Origin: Streptomyces sp. A3M-1-3
Lineage (GTDB): Bacteria > Actinomycetota > Actinomycetes > Streptomycetales > Streptomycetaceae
Reading direction: 5' to 3'
Assembly: GCF_024213665.1 (NCBI RefSeq)
Contig: NZ_JANAVP010000019.1
Coordinates: forward strand, 62,001 to 126,000
DNA length: 64,000 bases
Shown: positions 16,957 to 24,670 of the stretch, piece after piece
How positions within the stretch are numbered: the stretch's first letter is position 1
Layout of the letters: each line of letters begins with the position of its first letter
Notes under the pieces: model-generated
Told to the model about the DNA's origin: nothing
Databases searched by the model: none
Seen by the model: the letters and a program-made list of their open reading frames with translations, nothing else
Program-made: the position numbers and the translations under genes

Positions 16957-18591
16957 ATGACGACCACTGACCCGGCCGCCGCGCTGGCCCGGGCCCGCTC
17001 GGCCGAGGAGCCGGGGCCCGGCGCCACGGCGGGCCCGGCCGTTACCCGGTGGCCCGGCCCGGTTCAGCCGCTTCCCGGCGTCGCGGACCCCACGCGGGTC
17101 GACCTCGGGACCGTACTGCGACGCGCACTCGCGGCGCAGGACCGGGGGGGCAGGCTGCGCGCCCTGCCGTCCGCCGGCGCCCTGCACCCGGTCAACGCCC
17201 ATGTGCTGGCCGGGCCGGGCTGCTCCGTACCGCCGGGGCGTTACGCGTACGACCCGCTCGCCCACCGGCTCCTGCGGCGCGGCCCGGCCCCGGCCGACGC
17301 CCCGGCGGGCGCCGTTGTCGTCCTCACTGTCACCGCGCGCCGCACCGAATCCCACTACGCCCACCGCGCCTGGCCGCTGCTTCTGCTGGACACCGGCCAC
17401 GCGGTGGCGGCGCTCGCCCTGGCGGGCGCGCAGGCGCTCTGCCTCGACGCGGACGCGAGCGTACTGTCCGCAGCGGCGGACCTCCCGGCCACCCGCGCCG
17501 GCTGGCCGGACGAAACCCCAGAACACCCCCTGGCCGCCGCATACTTCGGCCCGCGGGTGTGCCCCGCGCCGGCCGGCCTTCCGGCTCCGCTCTGGGATGC
17601 CGTGCCGTCCGGCGATGCTGCGCCGCCCGGCCTCCCGACGCCGTCCGCTCCTGGTCCTACCGGTTCGTGCGGCCCGCCCGCGCTGTCCGGGCCTTCCGGC
17701 CTCCCCGATCTGCCCGGCGCATCCGGCTCGCCCGGCTCGCCCGGTCCGACGGGCGGAACTGCCGCGAGCAGCCGGTCCGGCTCAACCGGCTTGTCACGCC
17801 CGTATTGCTCGACGGACGCGAACGGGCGCTCTGGCCCGACCGGTTCGACGGGTGCGAGCGGCCTGTCAGGCGTGTCCGCCCGCCCCGGCCCGTCCGGTCC
17901 GTCCGGCGCGACGGGCTCGTGGGACCCGACCGGCCCGATCGGCCCAGTCGAGCAGGAAGTCCTGGAACCGTGGGCCGGAGGCCGTGCGCCAGAGCCCACC
18001 GGGCCCGATGTGCATCTCCTGGACGTTCTTGGGCGGTCCGGGGCCGGGGCCGGTACCTGGCAGGCGCCCCGATCGCTGCCCGGCACGGGCGCGGCGCGGC
18101 GGCGTAGTGCCGAGCCGCCGCTCAACGGCGTGCCCCGGGTTGAGGACCTCCGGGACCTCCTCGTGGCCGCGAGCGGCGGCGGGCCCGGCCCCCGGTGGTG
18201 CGTGGCCCTCGGCGGGCCGTGGCCCGGGCTGCTCGAACCCGACCCCGGGACGGGGGAGTTGCGCCGCCTCGCGAGTGGCGACGCGCGGCCGACCCTCGCC
18301 GTATGGGGGGCGCGGCAGCACTGGATCGCCGAGGCCGGAGCCGTACTCCTGGCGTACGGCTGCCCCGACGACGCCTCGCCGCGCCGCATCCGGCAGGACC
18401 ACCTCACCGCCGGGATCGGCGTCGGGCTGGCCCAGGCCGCCGCCGGCGGACTGGGCCTCGCCACCCGGGCCGTCGGGTCCTGGCAGGAAGCCGACCTCGG
18501 AGCCGCCCTCGGCGGGCCCGCCGGCCGGGACTGGGTCATTCACGCACTCGCCATCGGCACGACCGCAACCGGAAAGGGCGAGCGCCCATGA
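16957..18591 (+). CDS. SagB-like azoline dehydrogenase (nitroreductase family) with collagen-like insert
   Basis: A 544-residue protein with two nitroreductase-like segments. Residues about 45-205 have LRALPSAGALHPVNAHVL, the SagB-type flavin-binding motif. Residues about 390-544 have LAVWGARQHWIAEAGAVLLAY and AAAGGLGLATRAVGSW. Together they should bind FMN and oxidise azolines to azoles. Between them, residues about 212-330 are a Gly-Pro-Ser-Thr-rich insert with collagen-like GPSG, GPTG and GATG steps. SagB proteins are usually shorter because they lack such a block. The stop overlaps the first exporter gene. Confidence 0.85.
   Translation: MTTTDPAAALARARSAEEPGPGATAGPAVTRWPGPVQPLPGVADPTRVDLGTVLRRALAAQDRGGRLRALPSAGALHPVNAHVLAGPGCSVPPGRYAYDPLAHRLLRRGPAPADAPAGAVVVLTVTARRTESHYAHRAWPLLLLDTGHAVAALALAGAQALCLDADASVLSAAADLPATRAGWPDETPEHPLAAAYFGPRVCPAPAGLPAPLWDAVPSGDAAPPGLPTPSAPGPTGSCGPPALSGPSGLPDLPGASGSPGSPGPTGGTAASSRSGSTGLSRPYCSTDANGRSGPTGSTGASGLSGVSARPGPSGPSGATGSWDPTGPIGPVEQEVLEPWAGGRAPEPTGPDVHLLDVLGRSGAGAGTWQAPRSLPGTGAARRRSAEPPLNGVPRVEDLRDLLVAASGGGPGPRWCVALGGPWPGLLEPDPGTGELRRLASGDARPTLAVWGARQHWIAEAGAVLLAYGCPDDASPRRIRQDHLTAGIGVGLAQAAAGGLGLATRAVGSWQEADLGAALGGPAGRDWVIHALAIGTTATGKGERP
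17590..17950 (+). repeat. Low-complexity, collagen-like coding insert inside the SagB-like gene
   Basis: About 120 codons rich in Gly, Pro, Ser and Thr with irregular Gly-X-Y periodicity (for example GPSGPSGATGS, GPTGSTGASGLSG). Repeats are degenerate, so the block looks old rather than freshly expanded. Confidence 0.8.
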
Positions 18592-20324
18592 TGCTGCACC
18601 CCGAACTCGTCACCGCGGCCCGAACCGTACGCGGCCCGCTGGGTTCCGCCACCGCGTTGCTCGCCGCCGTGAGCGCCACCCATCTCGGCCAGGCCGTCCT
18701 GCTCGCCCACGCCCTGGCCGCCATCGCGCGCCGCGACACCGGCCAACTGCCCGCCCTGCTCGGCGCGGTACTCGCCGTGGTCGCCGTACGCGTCTGGCTG
18801 ACCCGGCGGCAGCGCGGGGTCGCCGTACGCGCGGGAGCGCTGGCCCGGGTGCGCCTGCGGGACGCGCTCCTCGACCGGCTCGGGCAGGCGGGACCCGCAC
18901 AACTGACGGCCGCACGGGCCGGAGCGGTCCGCGCCACACTCGTCGACGGCGTGGAAGGCGTGGACGCGTATCTCTCCCGCTATCTGCCCCAACTGGTGAT
19001 CACCTGTGCGGTTCCGCCGCTCATGCTGGTCCCCATCGGCCTCCTGGAGCCGTACGCGCTGCTCGCCCTGGTCCCCGCGCTCGTCCTGGCGCTGCTGGTG
19101 CCCCGCTGGTGGGACCGGTTGCTGGAGAGCCGCGGCAAGGAGCACTGGGACTCGTACGAGAACCTGGCCGCCGACTACCTGGAGGCCCTGCAGGGCATGC
19201 CCGCCCTGCGCGCCGCGGGCGCCGTCGCCCGTACCCGCCAGAAGCTTGAGCGCCGGTCCGAGGCGCTGCACCGCGCCACCGTCGCCAAACTGCGGGTGTC
19301 ACTCGTCGACACGGGGCTCACCGACCTCGCCATCCAGGGCGGCACGGTCGCCGCGGCCCTGCTGGCCTGTGCGGCCGCCGCGGGCGGGCACACCGCCCCG
19401 GCAGGCACCTACGTGCTTCTGATGCTCGCCTCCGAGTGCTTCCGGCCGGTCCGCGATCTCTCCCGCGAGTGGCACGCCGGCTACCTCGGCGTCTCGGCCG
19501 CCGACGGTATCGCCGCGCTGCGCACCGCCGAGCCGGGAACGCCGGACACCGGGACCACCGACGCACGGTGGCGGGCACCCGAAGTCCGGTTCGACGACGT
19601 CCGCTTCGGCTACCAGGAGGCGGGCCGCCCCGCCGTGGACAGGGTGAGCTTCACCGCCGAGGCCGGCCGTACGACCGCGATCGTCGGCCCCTCGGGCGCG
19701 GGCAAGTCGACGCTGCTCGCCCTGCTGCTGCGCCGGCGCGAGCCGCAGCGCGGCCAGGTGGTGGTCGACGGCGCGCCAGTCGGCTCTTACACGCTCGACT
19801 CGCTGCGACGGGGCATCGCCGTCGTCTCCCAGGACACCTACCTCTTCCACGACACGATCGCCGGCAACCTGCGCCTCGCCCGCCCCGACGCGGACGACGA
19901 GGACCTGGTGCGGGTCGCGCGGGCGGCCGGCATCCATGACGAGATCGCCGCGATGCCCGACGGCTACGCCACCGTGCTCGGCGAGCGCGGCGCCACCCTG
20001 TCCGGTGGTCAGCGCCAACGTCTGGCGCTGGCAAGGGCGTTGCTGGCCGACGCGCCCGTTCTGGTGTTGGACGAGGCGACGAGCGCGGTCGACGAGCACC
20101 GGGAGGCGCGCATCGGACGCGAGCTGCTGAAGGCCGCCGCCGGACGCACCTGCCTGATCGTCGCGCACCGGCTGGAGTCCGTGCGCGACGCCGACCGGAT
20201 CGTCGTCCTCGACGGCGGACGCGTCGACGCGGTCGGCGACCACAACCGTCTCCTCGGGGACGGCGGCCTGTACGCCCGCCTGGTCACGGCGGGCCTGGAC
20301 ACGGACGGAGAGCGGGCCGCATGA
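18588..20324 (+). CDS. ABC exporter half-transporter 1 (CydD-like membrane and ATPase domains)
   Basis: A 578-residue fused permease-ATPase. Residues 1-310 hold about six hydrophobic segments; the ATPase has Walker A GPSGAGKSTLL, the signature LSGGQRQRLALARALLADAP, Walker B VLVLDEATSAVD and IVAHRLESV. The membrane domain resembles CydD-type exporters (RGKEHWDSYENLAADYLEAL). It should form a heterodimer with the next gene product and export the mature peptide or a related molecule. ATG 18588 overlaps the SagB stop; the in-frame ATG 18591 is an alternative. Confidence 0.9.
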   Translation: MMLHPELVTAARTVRGPLGSATALLAAVSATHLGQAVLLAHALAAIARRDTGQLPALLGAVLAVVAVRVWLTRRQRGVAVRAGALARVRLRDALLDRLGQAGPAQLTAARAGAVRATLVDGVEGVDAYLSRYLPQLVITCAVPPLMLVPIGLLEPYALLALVPALVLALLVPRWWDRLLESRGKEHWDSYENLAADYLEALQGMPALRAAGAVARTRQKLERRSEALHRATVAKLRVSLVDTGLTDLAIQGGTVAAALLACAAAAGGHTAPAGTYVLLMLASECFRPVRDLSREWHAGYLGVSAADGIAALRTAEPGTPDTGTTDARWRAPEVRFDDVRFGYQEAGRPAVDRVSFTAEAGRTTAIVGPSGAGKSTLLALLLRRREPQRGQVVVDGAPVGSYTLDSLRRGIAVVSQDTYLFHDTIAGNLRLARPDADDEDLVRVARAAGIHDEIAAMPDGYATVLGERGATLSGGQRQRLALARALLADAPVLVLDEATSAVDEHREARIGRELLKAAAGRTCLIVAHRLESVRDADRIVVLDGGRVDAVGDHNRLLGDGGLYARLVTAGLDTDGERAA

Positions 20325-22123
20325 GTCCCACCCCGATGGACGAACGCGGACACGAACGCGGACACGAACGCGGACACGAACGCGGACACGAACGCGGACA
20401 CGAACGCGGGGCGCTGCGCGCCCTGTTGCCCGCCCTCGGCGGCCACCGTGTCATGGTCGCCCGCACCTGCGCCGCCGCCCTTGCCGACCAGGCGTCGCTG
20501 GTCGCGCTGGTCACCCTCGTCGCCTACGCCGTCGGTTCCGCCGTCGTCGCGGACACGGCCCCCGGGGCCGCCGTGTTCGGCACCGTCGCCGGCCTGGTGC
20601 TGCTGCGGGCGTTCGCGACCTGGCGCGAGATGGACCTCTCCCACGACCTGGCCTACCGGGTCCTCGCCGAGCTGCGGGTCCGCGTCTTCGACGGGCTCGC
20701 ACGCAGCGCGCCCGCCAGAATCGCGGGCCGGCGCAGCGGAGACCTGGCCGCGACCGCGCTGGGAGACGTGGAGGCGCTGGAGTTCTTCTACGCGCACACC
20801 ACAGCCCAACTCCTCGCCTCGGGCGCGGTGTTCGGCGCCGGCACGGTGGTGCTGGCCTTCGCCGAGCCGTTGATGCTCGCCGCGGTACTGCCCGCGGCCG
20901 CCCTGCTGGTACTCGCACCGTTTGTCGCCGCGCGGCGCAGGGCCGAGCACGGGGCGCGCACCCGGGAGGCGGCGGCGCAGCTCTCCGCCGACGCCGTCGA
21001 GGCCGTCGACGGGCTTCGGGAACTCCTCGCCTTCGGTGCGCTGAACCGGCGCCGCGCCCAACTCGCCGACCGGGGACGCGAACTGGGTCGCGCCCAGCGC
21101 GCCGAGTCGGCCTGGGAGGCCACCGCCGCCGCCGTGCGGGACGTGCTGGTCGTCGCCGCCGTACTGGGAGTCGTCGCCGTCGCCGCGCAGGCCGTCGCGG
21201 CGGGCCGGCTGAACGGCGCCTGGGCTCCGGCCGCGGTCGCACTCGCCCTCGGTATCCTGGCGCCGGTGGCCGATTCCGCCGCCGCCCTGAGCCAGGCGGG
21301 CGGCCTGCGCGCCGCCGCGGCGCGGGTCCGGGCCGCCGTATCCGCTCCCGCCGGCGCGCCGGAGCCCGCGCGCCCCCGGACCCTGCCGGCCGGGCCGCTG
21401 GGGCTGCGCCTGCGGGGAGTCCGCTTCGACTACGGCGGTGCGCCCGTGCTGGCCGGCGTCGACCTCACCGTCCCGGCGGGCCGGACCACGGCCCTGGTCG
21501 GCGCGTCGGGTGCGGGCAAGTCGACCTGCGCGCATCTTCTCGCCCGCTTCTGGGATCCCACGGCCGGCGCCGTCGAGCTGCTGCCCGCGTACGGCGACCC
21601 GGTGGACGTACGCGATCTCGCCGACCCGGACCTGCGCCGCGCGGTGGCCGTCGTCGGCCAGGAGGCCCCGCTGTTCCACGGGACGCTGGCCGAGAACCTG
21701 CGGCTCGCCGCACCCGAGGCGGACGACGCCGCGCTGCACGACGCCGCCCGCGTCTGCGGCGTCGACCGGATCGCCGCCGCCCTCCCGGACGGCTACGCCA
21801 CCCTCGTCGGCGAACGCGGCGCCACCCTCTCCGGCGGCCAGCGGGCCCGCGTCGCGCTGGCCCGCGCCCTGCTCGCCGGGCCGCGGATCCTCGTGCTGGA
21901 CGAGACGACCGCCCATCTGGACACGGCCGGGGACGCCGAACTGACCGCCGCTCTCCGCGCGGCCTCGCAGGGCCGCACCACCCTCGTCATCGCGCACCGC
22001 CCCGACACGATCCGGCGCGCGGACCGGATCGCCGTACTGGAGGTGGGGCGCGTCGCGCAGGAGGGGACGTGGGCGGAACTGGCCGCCGCGGGCGGGGCGT
22101 TCGCGCAGGTCCTGACCCGCTGA
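20321..22123 (+). CDS. ABC exporter half-transporter 2 with His-rich N-terminal repeat
   Basis: A 600-residue fused permease-ATPase, partner of the preceding gene (overlap ATGA). ATPase motifs are GASGAGKSTCA, LSGGQRARVALARALL and ILVLDETTAHLD. The membrane domain has about six segments at residues 35-310. The N-terminus carries five ERGH units before the first helix, giving five evenly spaced histidines in the predicted cytosolic tail, a possible metal-binding element. Last gene of the candidate RiPP operon; it ends 3 bases from the convergent nmtR stop. Confidence 0.9.
   Translation: MSPTPMDERGHERGHERGHERGHERGHERGALRALLPALGGHRVMVARTCAAALADQASLVALVTLVAYAVGSAVVADTAPGAAVFGTVAGLVLLRAFATWREMDLSHDLAYRVLAELRVRVFDGLARSAPARIAGRRSGDLAATALGDVEALEFFYAHTTAQLLASGAVFGAGTVVLAFAEPLMLAAVLPAAALLVLAPFVAARRRAEHGARTREAAAQLSADAVEAVDGLRELLAFGALNRRRAQLADRGRELGRAQRAESAWEATAAAVRDVLVVAAVLGVVAVAAQAVAAGRLNGAWAPAAVALALGILAPVADSAAALSQAGGLRAAAARVRAAVSAPAGAPEPARPRTLPAGPLGLRLRGVRFDYGGAPVLAGVDLTVPAGRTTALVGASGAGKSTCAHLLARFWDPTAGAVELLPAYGDPVDVRDLADPDLRRAVAVVGQEAPLFHGTLAENLRLAAPEADDAALHDAARVCGVDRIAAALPDGYATLVGERGATLSGGQRARVALARALLAGPRILVLDETTAHLDTAGDAELTAALRAASQGRTTLVIAHRPDTIRRADRIAVLEVGRVAQEGTWAELAAAGGAFAQVLTR
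20341..20410 (+). repeat. 12-base in-frame repeat encoding ERGH units
   Basis: Five exact CGAACGCGGACA units (20341-20400) and a partial sixth. They encode (ERGH)5-ERG near the start of half-transporter 2. Exact identity of the units points to recent expansion. Confidence 0.95.
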
Positions 22124-22126
22124 CCG

Positions 22127-22519
22127 CTACGCCTCGCCGGTGCCGGTGCCGGTGCCGGTGCCGGTGCCGGGCAGCAGGTCGCGGGCGCCGAGGCGCAGGT
22201 GCTCGATGTGGTAGACGGCCTCGTCGAGGAGCTGGGCGACGTGGTTGTCGTACAGGCTGTACTCGATCCGCCGGCCCTGGCGCGTACCCGTGACCAGCCC
22301 GAGGGCGCGCAGCAGTCGCAACTGGTGGGAGACCGCGGACTGTTCCATGGCGACAGCCTCGGCCAGTTCTGTCACGCCGCAGGGGCCCTGGCGGAGCCGG
22401 GTGAGGATCATCAGGCGCGACGGGGTGGCGAGCGCCTGGAGCGTGGCGGCGATGGTGGCTGCGGAGTCCGCGTCCAGATGCGCGGCGGGCGTGGTCTCGC
22501 CGTTGACTCCATGTCCCAT
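22127..22519 (-). CDS. nmtR: NmtR-type ArsR/SmtB repressor, Ni/Co sensor
   Basis: A 130-residue winged-helix repressor. Starting at ATG 22519 gives MGHGVNGE, the same opening as mycobacterial NmtR, and puts candidate ligands at Asp91, His93, His104 and His107 of helix 5, the residue numbers known for NmtR, plus the N-terminal Gly2/His3. This numbering decides the start over the upstream ATGs at 22525 and 22627. Recognition helix: MEQSAVSHQLRLLRALGLV. It should release DNA when nickel or cobalt binds, freeing the divergent metal ATPase. The C-terminus ends in an expanded Gly-Thr repeat coded by GCCGGT units (22136-22170). Confidence 0.9.
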   Translation of the reverse strand: MGHGVNGETTPAAHLDADSAATIAATLQALATPSRLMILTRLRQGPCGVTELAEAVAMEQSAVSHQLRLLRALGLVTGTRQGRRIEYSLYDNHVAQLLDEAVYHIEHLRLGARDLLPGTGTGTGTGTGEA

Positions 22520-22550
22520 GCGCATATCGTAACCGCGCACCGGACCTATG

Positions 22551-22568
22551 CATGAAGAGGTCTTCATG
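22551..22568 (+). promoter_or_regulatory. Palindromic operator between nmtR and the P-type ATPase gene
   Basis: CATGAAGAGGTCTTCATG has perfect 8-base arms around GG. It lies between the divergent start codons, 58 bases before ATG 22626. The size and position fit an ArsR-family site controlling both genes. Confidence 0.75.
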
Positions 22569-22625
22569 TCTTCCGCTATGGTGGAGGTCTGATCCCCCTC
22601 GCCCACTCCCTGAAGAGGTGTGTCC

Positions 22626-24626
22626 ATGGCATCCCCGGTGCTCGACGACCGGCCCGCGACGCCGTCCGCCGTTCCGCCGCCTCTACGCCGAACCGGGCTG
22701 TCCGCGCTCCCCGAGGTCCGCTGGGCGGCTCTGTCCGCCCTCGCGTTCCTGTGCGCGTTCCCGCTCGACCTGGCCGGCGCGCCCGTGTGGGCCTGGGGGC
22801 CGCTGTACGCGCTCTGCTACGCGGCCGGCGGCTGGGAGCCCGGCTGGGCCGGAGTGCAGGCCCTGCGCGAGAAGTCCCTCGACGTCGACCTGCTGATGGT
22901 GGTGGCCGCCGTCGGGGCAGCGGCGATCGGCCAGTTCCTCGACGGCGGCCTGCTGATCGTCATCTTCGCGGTCTCGGGCGCCCTGGAGGCACTCGCCACC
23001 CGCCGCACCGCCGACTCCGTACGCGGCCTCCTCGACCTGGCTCCGGCCCGGGCGGCACGCGTCACGGACACCGGCGAGGAGGTGGTGGACATCGCCGGAC
23101 TCCGGGTGGGCGACACCGTACTCGTACGCCCGGGTGAGCGGCTGCCCGCCGACGGCACCGTGCTCGACGGCGCGAGCGACGTCGACCAGGCCACCATCAC
23201 CGGTGAACCCCTGCCGGTGCCGAAGTCGCCCGGCGACGAGGTGTTCGCCGGAACCCTGAACGGGACCGGCGCGCTGCGGGTCGCCGTGGGGAAGGACGCC
23301 TCCGCCTCGGTGATCGCGCGGATCGTGGCGATGGTCGAGGAGGCGAGCGGGACCAAGGCGCCCACGCAGCTGTTCATCGAGAAGATCGAACAGCGCTACT
23401 CGGTCGGCGTGGTGGCCGCCACGCTCGCCCTCTTCCTCGTACCGCTCGCTTTCGGCGTGGACTTCACCGCGACCCTGCTGCGCGCCATGACCTTCATGAT
23501 CGTGGCCTCGCCGTGCGCGGTCGTGCTCGCCACCATGCCGCCGCTGCTCTCCGCGATCGCCAACGCCGGCCGCCACGGCGTGCTGGTGAAGTCCGCGGTG
23601 GCGATGGAACGGCTGGGCGAGGTCACCACGGTGGCCCTGGACAAGACCGGCACGCTCACCGAAGGAGCGCCCCGGGTCGCCGAGGTGCACATCCTGCCCG
23701 GCGTCGCCGGACTCGACGAGGACGCCGTACTCGAACTGGCCGCGGCCGCCGAGCACCCCAGCGAACACCCGCTGGCGCGCGCCGTGGTGACCGCGGCGCG
23801 CGAACGCGGCCTGCGGCCCGGCGCCCCGGAGGCGTTCTCCTCGGAGCCTGGCCGGGGGGTACGGGCGGTCGTCGCGGGGCGGGACATCCGGGTCGGCAGC
23901 CCCGCCGCGCTACTCGATGGCGATGGCGATGGCGAGGGCGAAGGCGACGGCAGTGACGGCGATCCGGACCGCAAGGCCCGTCTCGTCGTGGCCGAGGTGG
24001 AGGACACCGGCCGTACCGCCGTGGTCGTACGGGTGGACGGCGCGACGGCCGCGGTGCTGGCCGTCGCCGACCGGCTCCGCGCGGGGGCACCGGCCGCCGT
24101 CGCCGCACTGGGCCGGCTGACCGGCTCGGCACCGACCCTGCTGACCGGCGACCACGGACGCGCCGCCGAGCGGGTGGCGCAGGAGGCCGGCATCCGGGAG
24201 GTGCGGGCCGGACTGCTCCCCGAGGACAAGGTCGCGGCGGTACGCGGCTGGGAACGGGCGGGGGAGAAGGTCCTTGTCGTGGGCGACGGAGTCAACGACG
24301 CCCCGGCCCTGGCGGCCGCGCACGCGGGCATCGCCATGGGCCGGGCCGGCTCCGATCTCGCCCTGGAGACCGCCGACGCGGTCGTCGTACGCGACGAACT
24401 GGCCACCGTGCCCGCGGTCGTCGCGCTGTCCCGCCGCGCGCGCCGCCTGGTCGTCCAGAACCTTGTCATCGCGGCGGTCTGCATCGGCGCTCTGGTGGTC
24501 TGGGACCTGGCCGGGCATCTGCCGCTGCCGCTCGGTGTCGCCGGCCACGAGGGGTCCACCGTGCTGGTCGGACTCAACGGCCTGCGCCTGCTGCGCGAAT
24601 CGGCCTGGCGCCGGGCAGCGGGCTGA
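22626..24626 (+). CDS. P1B-4-type heavy-metal-exporting ATPase (CtpD/CtpJ/NmtA-like)
   Basis: A 666-residue membrane ATPase. Phosphorylation site Asp339 in LDKTGTLTEG; metal-site motif Ser295-Pro-Cys297 (SPC instead of CPC) and a late HEGST-x-LVGLNGLRLL motif both mark the P1B-4 group, which exports Co, Ni, Fe(II) or Zn and lacks N-terminal CxxC domains, as here. GDGVNDAPALAAAHAGIAMG is the hinge. An acidic Asp/Gly/Glu repeat near residues 430-447 is unusual. ATG 22626 follows GAAGAGG; GTG 22620 is an alternative. Controlled by NmtR by position. Confidence 0.92.
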   Translation: MASPVLDDRPATPSAVPPPLRRTGLSALPEVRWAALSALAFLCAFPLDLAGAPVWAWGPLYALCYAAGGWEPGWAGVQALREKSLDVDLLMVVAAVGAAAIGQFLDGGLLIVIFAVSGALEALATRRTADSVRGLLDLAPARAARVTDTGEEVVDIAGLRVGDTVLVRPGERLPADGTVLDGASDVDQATITGEPLPVPKSPGDEVFAGTLNGTGALRVAVGKDASASVIARIVAMVEEASGTKAPTQLFIEKIEQRYSVGVVAATLALFLVPLAFGVDFTATLLRAMTFMIVASPCAVVLATMPPLLSAIANAGRHGVLVKSAVAMERLGEVTTVALDKTGTLTEGAPRVAEVHILPGVAGLDEDAVLELAAAAEHPSEHPLARAVVTAARERGLRPGAPEAFSSEPGRGVRAVVAGRDIRVGSPAALLDGDGDGEGEGDGSDGDPDRKARLVVAEVEDTGRTAVVVRVDGATAAVLAVADRLRAGAPAAVAALGRLTGSAPTLLTGDHGRAAERVAQEAGIREVRAGLLPEDKVAAVRGWERAGEKVLVVGDGVNDAPALAAAHAGIAMGRAGSDLALETADAVVVRDELATVPAVVALSRRARRLVVQNLVIAAVCIGALVVWDLAGHLPLPLGVAGHEGSTVLVGLNGLRLLRESAWRRAAG

Positions 24627-24639
24627 CGGCGCGTCGACC

Positions 24640-24670
24640 GCGCACGGCTGACGTGATGTCAGCCGTGCGC
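24640..24670. terminator. Bidirectional hairpin between the convergent ATPase and CobW genes
   Basis: Perfect 13-base arms (24640-24652 and 24658-24670) with a GTGAT loop. The second arm overlaps the end of the CobW gene. No T-run, usual for actinomycete terminators. Confidence 0.8.

Noticed and set aside
22551..22568. Palindrome as a Zur or iron box
   Set aside because: It does not match either consensus and lies exactly between nmtR and its ATPase, so an ArsR-type operator is a better fit.
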